Assembly: GCA_910575275.1 (NCBI GenBank)
Contig: CAJTEE010000001.1
Location: 1-64,000 of the forward strand
Direction: 5' to 3'
DNA: 64,000 bases
From: Lachnospiraceae bacterium
GTDB taxonomy: Bacteria > Bacillota > Clostridia > Lachnospirales > Lachnospiraceae
Shown: positions 8,617-15,313 of the stretch, one piece after another
Layout: each line of letters opens with the position of its first letter
Position numbering within the stretch: position 1 is the first letter of the stretch
Program-made: the position numbers and the translations under genes
Notes under the pieces: model-generated
What the model was told of the DNA's origin: nothing
Database searches by the model: none
Seen by the model: the letters and a program-made list of their open reading frames with translations, nothing else

Positions 8617-9504
8617 CTATTCCGTGATTCCCAGAAGCTTCGAAGGGTTCTTCTTTGCCATCCACTCCACTTCCTCGTCCGTGCAGCCGAACTGCAGCAT
8701 TGTTCCGATAAAAAAGCGCATCCCCTCCGCCGGAGTCGGGTCCATACACTGTGCCAGATCCGTACTCATAATCATGCGCTGTGCGCCGAGCTCATGGACG
8801 AGATCCACATAATCCGACGGATCCATCGCATCGAGCCTGGGCATCAGGTTGCCGAATACGATCTCCGTATAGGCGCCGAGGTCTGCCAGATATCGGATTT
8901 CCTCCTTCGTAAAAACGCCCCAGGAGTCCGACAGCGGATGCGTATTGACGAGCCTGGTGATTCCGAGCCTTATGGCCTCCTCAAACAGCGCCTTCGTTTC
9001 CGGATAGGACATGTGCCCTTTACAGACGACTATATCGTACTTCTTTGCGACGGCAAGAACGTCCTTCGCCTCCTGTTTCAATGCTCCACTTTCATCCAGA
9101 ATGCAGATTCCTCCGTCCCGGCCGATTCCCCTTCTGCAGTACGCGGCGTCAAAGGCAGGAAACCAGACTACCCTGCATCCCAACTTTGCATGATTCTCGA
9201 TCGTAAGTGCGGCGTTTTCGAGTCCTCCGGTCGTGCCATAGCCGATCGTGACACTCCCAAACACAGTCACCTGCTCCATCTGCCCGCTTACAAGCAGCGC
9301 CTCCGTCGTTGTCGGATAATAAAAGCTTTTCGCGACAAAGGCCTGCATCCCGCCGGCCTCGGCAAACCGCGCCGTCTCCAGTGTATTTAACCGCCGGTCC
9401 CAGTCCGGGTCCGGCGCGACATGGACGTGCATGTCAATGCTCCCTTCATAGAGGCGGTCGATCTGCTCTTTTTTTAAGGTCATAGACGCTTTATAACGTG
9501 ACAT
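8617..9504 (-). CDS. DUF6282-like metal-dependent hydrolase (amidohydrolase fold)
   Basis: 295 residues. SIDMHVHVAPDPDWDRR gives an N-terminal HxH metal motif; KGHMSYP, VNTHPLSD and the late MSTDLAQCMDP supply further His/Asp ligands of a TIM-barrel hydrolase. I read it as the DUF6282 type, whose chemistry I cannot state. AGGAAGGAG precedes the ATG. It is the first gene after the sigma-54 promoter at 9552. Inference: it opens or deacylates a substrate before CoA activation. Confidence 0.7.
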   Translation of the reverse strand: MSRYKASMTLKKEQIDRLYEGSIDMHVHVAPDPDWDRRLNTLETARFAEAGGMQAFVAKSFYYPTTTEALLVSGQMEQVTVFGSVTIGYGTTGGLENAALTIENHAKLGCRVVWFPAFDAAYCRRGIGRDGGICILDESGALKQEAKDVLAVAKKYDIVVCKGHMSYPETKALFEEAIRLGITRLVNTHPLSDSWGVFTKEEIRYLADLGAYTEIVFGNLMPRLDAMDPSDYVDLVHELGAQRMIMSTDLAQCMDPTPAEGMRFFIGTMLQFGCTDEEVEWMAKKNPSKLLGITE

Positions 9505-9551
9505 GATACAAACTCCTTCCTGTGGGAAACCTCCCTTTGTCTTTACTATTA

Positions 9552-9568
9552 AGCAAAAACCCTGCCAA
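9552..9568 (-). promoter_or_regulatory. Sigma-54 promoter of the DUF6282/CoA-transferase operon
   Basis: TTGGCAGGGTTTTTGCT on the minus strand, with 10 bases between GG and GC. It lies 48 bases before the ATG at 9504. The palindrome at 9737-9764 is about 170 bases upstream, a normal distance for an enhancer. The rest of the 344-base gap 9505-9848 is filled by repeat copy B and the terminator of the upstream carrier gene. Confidence 0.85.
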
Positions 9569-9620
9569 TTTGTTAGTCCTCTGTTTTTAGGGGCAGATGC
9601 CGCTTCAGAAAAAAGTGTGC

Positions 9621-9741
9621 GCGTAATGACCTCACTCCGTGCGAGGCCGCACTCCGTTGGGTCAGTCTCTGCGCATCTTGGCCCGGCAGGGCCTTTTTCG
9701 TCTTATGGGAAATTTCGGAGGAATTTCCCATAAGACAAAAA
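9621..9741 (-). repeat. Dispersed structured repeat, copy B (long form)
   Basis: On the plus strand it reads CCTCACTCCGTGCGAGG, then GGGTCAG, TGCGCATC, the GC hairpin GGCCC-GGCA-GGGCC with TTTTT, and the AT-rich palindrome GTCTTATGGGAAATT / AATTTCCCATAAGAC. Where copy D has TATAGG/CCTATA this copy has TATGGG/CCCATA, a paired change in both arms. It lies just upstream of the sigma-54 promoter at 9552. Confidence 0.8.
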
Positions 9742-9764
9742 GTGTGTCAAATGACACACTTTTT
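9737..9764 (-). terminator. Terminator of the DASS carrier gene, containing GTGTGTC/GACACAC arms
   Basis: Perfect 13-base arms AAAAAGTGTGTCA and TGACACACTTTTT flank two bases, giving A- and T-runs on both strands. It should terminate the gene at 9849. The arms repeat the TGTGTC/GACACA motif found upstream of other sigma-54 promoters, and half sites follow at 9770-9790, so it may also bind the activator. Confidence 0.7.
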
Positions 9765-9848
9765 GTTTCTGTGACACATTTTCAAAAGACACATCCGCCG
9801 AAACCGCACAGACCCGGGCCGCCCACAGACTCGTCCGAGCCGCCACTT

Positions 9849-11312
9849 TTATACGATCCCCGCAAAGAAGCCGCTTCCGAGCGGCACCAGGATAAACGCA
9901 CCGATCAAAACCATCACGGCACAGACGGAAAGACTGTACTTTGCCGAACGCTTATACTCGATTCCCTCCGGGCAATACACGAGGGACATCGTCGCACAGG
10001 CGGCCAGGGTTCCGATCGCTGTCGCACAAACCATGACGACACACGCCGCAAACGCCAAAACCTGCGAATTGCTGATGTTCGGAGCCGCTAACATCGCCGG
10101 GATAAAGCAGGATAAGACGATCGTCGCAGAGACCGCGTTCGAGGTCAGATTCGTGAGCACCGAGGCAATCGCAAGGCCGATCAGAATCACGACCGAAGCC
10201 GGGATGCTGGCGACGATCGGGGTCACCACATTGCTCAACATCGTCGAGATCCCGAAATCCGCCGAGCCGATGATCCCGCCAAAATACATGACGGAGCCTA
10301 AGAACATGATCGTATTCCACGGAAGCCGCCCCATCTCCTTTCCAAGGTCGATCGCGGGCTTCCCGTCAACGGTAATGACACACAGCGTGGCAACAATGAT
10401 CGAAATCGGCGCCGCAACCGGAAGACCGTTAAAGTAGGTCTGGATGCTGCCGAGCGGCGTCAAGAACGCACAGACATAGGCGACGATCGCCAGAACCATG
10501 CCGCCGAGCAGCGTTTTCGCACGCTTGGACATCGGGTTCGCCTTTAAGTCTTCACGGATGGCCGCGTCATCAAATTTTTCAAACGCTGAGGTATCCGGAC
10601 GGACCCAAAATTTGATGAGGGCGATGCCCACCACACAGGCAAAAAGCAGATACAGGCCCGAAAGCTTGAAGAAATCATTCATAGTAAAATTCCTAAAACC
10701 GAGACCAATAATGATTCCAACCATGGAAAGAATAAAGGGTCTTCCCCAAATCAGGCAGCCATCGGCAATCTGGGCGATCCAGCCGATCAGAAGGCCGTGT
10801 GCATGGAAGAATTCGGAATCCTTGTCCAGGCCGATGGAGTCGGTAATATCTCTTAAAATCTTAAAGAAGATGACGACGATTACCATCGTATTGATCAGAA
10901 CCGAGCTTAAAACCATGGAGACAACAAACAAAATCGTAAACAGGGTCGGCCTTCCGTGCACGACCTTCCTGGACAGGATCCAGCGGACGACCCACATCAT
11001 CGCGCCGCTTTCCTCCAGCGCATTGGAGATCATATAGAACGGGATGATCATCGCGACCATGGAGCCGCCCCATAAAAGCTCATATGTATGGGCGCCGTTA
11101 TACGCGCCGATCAATACCATCATCGTAGCGGCAAATAAAGCCGACCAGCCGCTTCCGCCCTCGATCAGCCATACGAAGATGACCGGGATGAAGACCGCCA
11201 GCATCCGCACGCCCTGCGGCGTCAGCCCGTTTGCGGCCGGCACAAGAAAATAGACCAAAAGCCCGATCGCCACCGCAAGCAGCAGGTTCCTCTGTGTTTT
11301 TGTAATGCCCAT
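9849..11312 (-). CDS. DASS/SLC13-like anion transporter
   Basis: 487 residues with roughly 12 hydrophobic segments. The LSSVLINTMVIVVIFF and VLTNLTSNAVSATIVLSCF stretches resemble the paired Ser-Asn-Thr motifs of DASS carriers that bind Na+ and dicarboxylates, and TLCVITVDGKPAIDLGKEMG resembles the domain link of that family. It is a single-gene unit with its own sigma-54 promoter (11403) and terminator. Inference: Na+-coupled uptake of a di- or monocarboxylate that the neighbouring CoA-transferase activates. Confidence 0.75.
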   Translation of the reverse strand: MGITKTQRNLLLAVAIGLLVYFLVPAANGLTPQGVRMLAVFIPVIFVWLIEGGSGWSALFAATMMVLIGAYNGAHTYELLWGGSMVAMIIPFYMISNALEESGAMMWVVRWILSRKVVHGRPTLFTILFVVSMVLSSVLINTMVIVVIFFKILRDITDSIGLDKDSEFFHAHGLLIGWIAQIADGCLIWGRPFILSMVGIIIGLGFRNFTMNDFFKLSGLYLLFACVVGIALIKFWVRPDTSAFEKFDDAAIREDLKANPMSKRAKTLLGGMVLAIVAYVCAFLTPLGSIQTYFNGLPVAAPISIIVATLCVITVDGKPAIDLGKEMGRLPWNTIMFLGSVMYFGGIIGSADFGISTMLSNVVTPIVASIPASVVILIGLAIASVLTNLTSNAVSATIVLSCFIPAMLAAPNISNSQVLAFAACVVMVCATAIGTLAACATMSLVYCPEGIEYKRSAKYSLSVCAVMVLIGAFILVPLGSGFFAGIV

Positions 11313-11402
11313 AAAACCCTCCTAATCTTTGATTGTATGTTTCCTTGCAGGGAATACATGGTGCGCAGTCTGCAATGGCTGCACAGCTATCTTAATTTGA
11401 TA

Positions 11403-11419
11403 AGCAAATTCTCTGCCAA
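11403..11419 (-). promoter_or_regulatory. Sigma-54 promoter of the DASS carrier gene
   Basis: TTGGCAGAGAATTTGCT on the minus strand, GG and GC 10 bases apart, about 90 bases before the ATG at 11312. TGTGTC-CC-GACACA at 11592-11605 is about 175 bases upstream. The 306-base gap 11313-11618 is otherwise filled by repeat copy C, a terminator and TGTGTC-rich sequence. Confidence 0.85.
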
Positions 11420-11431
11420 AAGTCAAAAAGT

Positions 11432-11500
11432 ACGCATCCTAGCCCGGCTGGGACTTTTGCCTTCTAGGAAATTTCGAAGGAACTTCCTAGAAGGCAAAAA
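11432..11500 (-). repeat. Dispersed structured repeat, copy C (short form)
   Basis: ACGCATCCT, a GC element AGCCC-GGCT-GGG with a T-run, and an AT-rich palindrome TTTTGCCTTCTAGGAA / TTCCTAGAAGGCAAAA. The outer arm reads CCTTCTAGG where other copies have TCTTATAGG, and the other arm changes to match. It lies 12 bases upstream of the sigma-54 promoter at 11403. Confidence 0.7.
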
Positions 11501-11537
11501 AGGAGAATCCATGCGGCCTCCCGCTGGATTCCCCCTT
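11500..11537 (-). terminator. Probable terminator after the etfB-etfA-bcd transcript
   Basis: On the minus strand GGGGGAATCCA and TGGATTCTCC pair (one bulge) and are followed by TTTTTTGCC. It lies about 80 bases after the stop of the MaoC remnant at 11619. Confidence 0.65.
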
Positions 11538-11591
11538 CTTTTCCTGTGTCAGTGTGCCCTTGTTTCCTGTGTTCTTGTGTCCTCTGGGACA

Positions 11592-11605
11592 TGTGTCCCG
11601 ACACA
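11592..11605. promoter_or_regulatory. Candidate activator site TGTGTC-N2-GACACA
   Basis: A perfect 6+2+6 palindrome (TGTGTCCCGACACA), with several half sites at 11546-11580 and ATGTCACAT just after it. It is 173-186 bases upstream of the sigma-54 promoter at 11403. Inference: upstream activating site for the Fis-type activator at 15314; binding is not shown by sequence alone. Confidence 0.45.
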
Positions 11606-11618
11606 AAACCATGTCACA

Positions 11619-11940
11619 TCAATCCAACCGCCCCGATCGGTATTCAAAGATTCCGTTTCCCCAAAGGAGCCATCTTTCCTCATCTGTAAGCTTAAAATAC
11701 AGCATGCTTTCTTTTACCTTCCACGCCTGCAAGGTCACGTTTCGCCCCGGGAAGCAGACGCTCCGCATCCGAGCATACATATACGTTACGGCACTTTGGC
11801 TCATGCGGGATCACCGGCCGGACCGCCATACAGACTGCTAACCCATAGGTGCAGAGTCCCTGTAAAAACGGCTGCTCACAGCCATAGCTCCACGCGGCCT
11901 CCGGGGCGGCTTTTGTAATTTCTTCTCCCTGAAGCCGCGC
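11619..11940 (-). pseudogene. C-terminal remnant of a MaoC-like hydratase
   Basis: Two overlapping frames match the C-terminal ~105 residues of the hydratase at 1027. Frame one gives SYGCEQPFLQGLCTYGLAVC and VIPHEP (compare SYGYPKPFIMGLCTYGFATR and VIPYQP). A frameshift follows, then MYARMRSVCFPGRNVTLQAW continuing to GIFEY (compare IYMQIRNVCYPGRHVTLKTW and CILEYE). The catalytic Asp/His segment is replaced by GEEITKAA and the N-terminal two thirds are absent. It begins directly at the bcd stop codon. Known families do not act as such short fragments, so it is a decayed copy. Confidence 0.8.
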
Positions 11941-13080
11941 TTACTTCAGCATCGCGCCGGAGATAACCATCTTCTGCACCTCCGAGGTACCCTCGTAGAT
12001 CTCGGTGATCTTCGCGTCACGCATCATGCGCTCGATCGGATACTCTCTCGTATACCCGTATCCGCCGAAAAGCTGCAGGCAGCGTCTCGTGACGTCGCTT
12101 GCGTTCTGTGCCGCCACGAGCTTTGCCATCGCCGCAAGCTGCGTGTAAGGCTCATGTGCATCCTTGGCACAGGCCGCCTGATATACCAGGAGCTTTGCCG
12201 CCTCGGTGTTGGCCTGCATCTGCGCCAGCTCAAACTGGGTATTCTGGAACTGTGCCAGCGTTTTGCCGAACTGCTTTCTTTCCTTGACATACTTCACCGT
12301 CTCGGCAATCGCGCCCTCGGCGATCCCGAGCGCCTGGGCCGCAAGCCCGATCCGCCCGCCGTCCAACGTTACCATTGCGACCTTAAAGCCCTGGTTCAAC
12401 TCGCCTAAGAGATTTTCCTTCGGTACGATGCAGTCCTCAAAGATCAGCTCGCTCGTCGCAGATCCGCGGATTCCCATCTTTTCCTCATGCTTGCCGACAG
12501 AAAAGCCCGGGAAGCTCTTTTCCACGATGAATGCGGAGATGCCATGATTTCCCTTTTCCTTATCCGTCATCGCGAGGATCACATAGATCTCGGCCGGCCC
12601 TCCGTTCGTGATAAAGCACTTCGAGCCGTTTAAGACCCAGTGATCGCCCTGATCGACCGCCACCGTCCGCTGCCCGGCCGCGTCCGTGCCTGCTCCCGGC
12701 TCCGTGAGACCGAATGCGCCTAACTTCTCGCCGCTTGTTAGAGGAACCAGGTATTTTTTCTTCTGCTCCTCAGTGCCGAACAGGTAGATCGGCATCGCGC
12801 ACAGGGACGTATGCGCGGATACGATCACGCCTGTTGATGCACAGACCTTCGAGAGCTCCTCGACGCACTGCGCATAGGATAAATTATCCATGCCCGTCCC
12901 GCCGTATTTTTCCGGAAACGGGATCCCAAGAAGCCCCATCTCGGCCATCTTCGCCACATTTTCCTCCGGAAAGCGCTCGTTCTTGTCGATCTCGGCCGCG
13001 ATCGGCTTTACCTCATTCTCCGCAAACTCATGGTACATATTGCGTAATTCGGCATGCATGTCATCCTGTTTAAATTCCAT
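11941..13080 (-). CDS. bcd: Butyryl-CoA dehydrogenase-like acyl-CoA dehydrogenase
   Basis: 379 residues from the ATG at 13080 (MEFKQDDMHAEL), chosen because AGGAGCAGC precedes it and the length equals clostridial Bcd. It has AFGLTEPGAGTDAAGQRT, WVLNGSKCFITNGG, the LFGGYGYTREYPIERMMRD loop and the catalytic Glu363 in IYEGTSEVQ. Known reaction: acyl-CoA + ETF to enoyl-CoA + reduced ETF, or crotonyl-CoA reduction with electron bifurcation when paired with its EtfAB. It follows etfA by 81 bases. The chain length acted on in this cluster is unproven. Confidence 0.9.
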   Translation of the reverse strand: MEFKQDDMHAELRNMYHEFAENEVKPIAAEIDKNERFPEENVAKMAEMGLLGIPFPEKYGGTGMDNLSYAQCVEELSKVCASTGVIVSAHTSLCAMPIYLFGTEEQKKKYLVPLTSGEKLGAFGLTEPGAGTDAAGQRTVAVDQGDHWVLNGSKCFITNGGPAEIYVILAMTDKEKGNHGISAFIVEKSFPGFSVGKHEEKMGIRGSATSELIFEDCIVPKENLLGELNQGFKVAMVTLDGGRIGLAAQALGIAEGAIAETVKYVKERKQFGKTLAQFQNTQFELAQMQANTEAAKLLVYQAACAKDAHEPYTQLAAMAKLVAAQNASDVTRRCLQLFGGYGYTREYPIERMMRDAKITEIYEGTSEVQKMVISGAMLK

Positions 13081-13161
13081 AATATGCTGCTCCTTTCTCC
13101 GTCCTGCCAATTTTTCTTCCCTGTTTTATGGTTTTGTCTTTCGGTTTCGTTCTTTTCTCGC

Positions 13162-14166
13162 TTACGCCTTCAGCTTCTTCACCTCGGCGGTCAGAAGCGG
13201 CAGAATCTCGTGCAGATTCCCTACGATTCCGTAGTTGGCAACCTCAAAGATCGGGGCCTCCTCATCCTTATTGATCGCGATGATGCAGTCGGAGCCGCTC
13301 ATGCCGGCAAGGTGCTGGATCGCACCGGAAATGCCGCAGGCGATGTAAAGCTTCGGAGCGACCGTCTTTCCGGTCTGCCCGACCTGATGTGCATAAGGAA
13401 TCCAGCCCGCATCCACGGCTGCACGCGACGAGCCGACTACGCCGCCTAACGCCTCTGCAAGCTCCTTTACCACGCCGAAGCCCTCCGGCCCTCCGACTCC
13501 GCGGCCGCCTGATACAATAATATCCGCGCCCTCCAGATCGACGACAGCCTCGGCCGCCTCATGGATGACCTCTAAAAGGCGGGTACGGATCTTCCCCGCC
13601 GGTACATGATAATCCTCCCGAATCACTTCTGCATGGCTCTCCATGGGCGCCTGCTTTTTGAACACGCCGGGGCGCACCGTACCGATCTGCGGCCTTCCGT
13701 CTGGGCAGATAATGGTCGCCATCAGATTGCCGCCGAACGCGGGACGTGTCCAGGCCATGTTGCCCGTACCCGCCTCAAGGTCCAGGGACGTACAGTCTGC
13801 GGTCAAACCACTCTTTAACCGCGCGGACAGCCTCGGGCCCATATCGCGGCCGTAGCTCGTCGCACCGATAAGGAGTGTTGTCGGGCCATATTTCGTAATC
13901 AAATGCTCCATCGCGTTTACATACGCATCCGTCGTATAGTGGGCGTACTCCTCGCCCTCCACCAGGATCACCTGATCGGCCCCCTGTTCCCCGGCCGCCT
14001 TTACGGCCGCATCCGCCTTGTTTCCAATGATAACGGCAGCCAGCCTTCCGCCCTGGCCGTCTGCCAGTCGGCGTCCCGGATTTAAAAGCTCAAGGCCGAC
14101 GTTTCTGGCCGAGCCGTCCTCCTTTGTCTCCACAAATACCCAAAGGTCCTTCGTCTTTGCTTCCAT
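13162..14166 (-). CDS. etfA: Electron transfer flavoprotein alpha subunit
   Basis: 334 residues. The C-terminal FAD domain is complete: [20 protein letters not shown], then [38 protein letters not shown] and [19 protein letters not shown]. The N-terminal domain begins [30 protein letters not shown] precedes the ATG. It partners EtfB, encoded 13 bases upstream, and carries electrons for Bcd and probably for the dehydrogenase at 1972. Confidence 0.95.
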   Translation of the reverse strand: MEAKTKDLWVFVETKEDGSARNVGLELLNPGRRLADGQGGRLAAVIIGNKADAAVKAAGEQGADQVILVEGEEYAHYTTDAYVNAMEHLITKYGPTTLLIGATSYGRDMGPRLSARLKSGLTADCTSLDLEAGTGNMAWTRPAFGGNLMATIICPDGRPQIGTVRPGVFKKQAPMESHAEVIREDYHVPAGKIRTRLLEVIHEAAEAVVDLEGADIIVSGGRGVGGPEGFGVVKELAEALGGVVGSSRAAVDAGWIPYAHQVGQTGKTVAPKLYIACGISGAIQHLAGMSGSDCIIAINKDEEAPIFEVANYGIVGNLHEILPLLTAEVKKLKA

Positions 14167-14179
14167 CTTCTTCTCCTCC

Positions 14180-14983
14180 CTAAATCACATGTGCGTCGCT
14201 TAAAAGCCCGATGAGCTTTTTTGCGGAATCTTCCACGGTTTCTTCCTTTACCAGTACGAGCTTACTCTCATGGACCGGGACAAAGGTGCTCTTTACATGC
14301 GTCGGGGACCCCTTCAGGCCGCAGCGCGCGACGTCGATTCCGGCAAGCTCTGCGCTTGTCACACTCGGGATCTGCGCCTTGTTGGCCGCCATTTTGCGCC
14401 GGATTGTGGGATAGCGCACATCGAACGGGGGCTGTGTAAAGGTAACGACACAGGGAATCTCTACACCGATGACCTGCTTCTCCTCCGGCCCCTGCTGCGT
14501 GACCCTAAGGCTTTCCCCATCTATGACTGCCTCCAGCGCATACGTGACCTGCGGATAATCAAGATGCTCGGCGATCTCCGGCCCGACCTGCGCCGTATCG
14601 CCGTCAATGGCCTGCTTGCCGCAGAAGATCATGTCGAATTTCCCCTCCTGCGTCTCGACATATCGGATCGCTTCGGACAGGATGTAGCTCGTCGCCAGCG
14701 TATCGGAGCCGCCGAATACGCGGTCCGTGATCAGATACGCCTTATCGGCTGCGATCGCCAGACACTCTTTTAAAGCGTTTTTGGCCTGTTCCGGTCCCAT
14801 GCTGATCACGACGATCTTTGTATCCGGAGCGGCGTCCTTGATTCTCGCCGCGTTTTCCAGTGCATACGTGTCATAGGTGTTGACAATGCTCGGCACGCCC
14901 TCACGGATCAGCGTGTGCTTGACCGGATCGATTTTGATTTCTGTCGTATCCGGGACCTGTTTGATGCAAACACAAATGTTCAT
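14180..14983 (-). CDS. etfB: Electron transfer flavoprotein beta subunit
   Basis: 267 residues from the ATG at 14983 (MNICVCIKQVPDTTEIKIDP), preceded by AAGGAGAGTGAAGG. The upstream in-frame sequence crosses a sigma-54 promoter and a repeat and is not coding. FCGKQAIDGDTAQVGPEIAE is the adenine-nucleotide-binding signature. First gene of the etfB-etfA-bcd operon behind the promoter at 15034. The N-terminus resembles clostridial Bcd-linked EtfB, whose FAD can bifurcate electrons; that ability is inference here. Confidence 0.95.
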   Translation of the reverse strand: MNICVCIKQVPDTTEIKIDPVKHTLIREGVPSIVNTYDTYALENAARIKDAAPDTKIVVISMGPEQAKNALKECLAIAADKAYLITDRVFGGSDTLATSYILSEAIRYVETQEGKFDMIFCGKQAIDGDTAQVGPEIAEHLDYPQVTYALEAVIDGESLRVTQQGPEEKQVIGVEIPCVVTFTQPPFDVRYPTIRRKMAANKAQIPSVTSAELAGIDVARCGLKGSPTHVKSTFVPVHESKLVLVKEETVEDSAKKLIGLLSDAHVI

Positions 14984-15033
14984 TCCTTCACTCTCCTTGT
15001 TTTTGATTGAAATTTCCTTCACAACTAAAAACA

Positions 15034-15050
15034 AGCAAGAAATATGCCAA
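15034..15050 (-). promoter_or_regulatory. Sigma-54 promoter of etfB-etfA-bcd
   Basis: TTGGCATATTTCTTGCT on the minus strand, 10 bases between GG and GC, about 51 bases before the etfB ATG. The 330-base gap 14984-15313 holds this promoter, repeat copy D and the terminator of the activator gene. Confidence 0.85.
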
Positions 15051-15113
15051 TTTCTTTTTTCCGGTAAAAAACCCGTAAACGCTCTCTTACGCAGCGCCTT
15101 ATCACGCAAAAAA

Positions 15114-15256
15114 GAGTTCGCTTCGCGAACTCTCGTGCCGGAGTGACCTCGCTCCGTGCGAGGCCGCACTCTGCTGGGTCAGACCCTGCGCATCCTGGCC
15201 CATCAGGGCCTTTTTGTCTTATAGGAAATTCAAAGAAATTTCCTATAAGACAAAAA
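15114..15256 (-). repeat. Dispersed structured repeat, copy D (long form)
   Basis: From the left on the plus strand: hairpin GAGTTCGC-TTC-GCGAACTC, hairpin CCTCGC-TCCGT-GCGAGG, GGGTCAGACCC, TGCGCATCC, GC hairpin GGCCC-ATCA-GGGCC with TTTTT, and the AT-rich palindrome GTCTTATAGGAAATT / AATTTCCTATAAGAC. On the minus strand the last hairpin GAGTTCGC/GCGAACTC is followed by T6, like a terminator. It lies between the activator gene and the etfB sigma-54 promoter. Confidence 0.85.
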
Positions 15257-15257
15257 A

Positions 15258-15296
15258 GTGTGTCGCGCACCTGTGTCATACGGTGCAGCGACACAC
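15258..15296 (-). terminator. Terminator of the sigma-54 activator gene
   Basis: GTGTGTCGC (15258-15266) pairs with GCGACACAC (15288-15296) and GCACC with GGTGC inside; on the minus strand CTTTTTTGTC follows. The arms again carry GTGTGTC/GACACAC, as at 9737. Confidence 0.75.
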
Positions 15297-15313
15297 CTTT
15301 ATCGTGTCCCTTG

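Noticed and set aside
14984-15169. N-terminal extension of etfB
   Set aside because: It crosses the sigma-54 promoter and part of repeat copy D; the ATG at 14983 gives the normal EtfB start.
3247-15256. Structured repeats read as a CRISPR array
   Set aside because: Copies are dispersed by kilobases, have no regular spacers and no cas genes are present.
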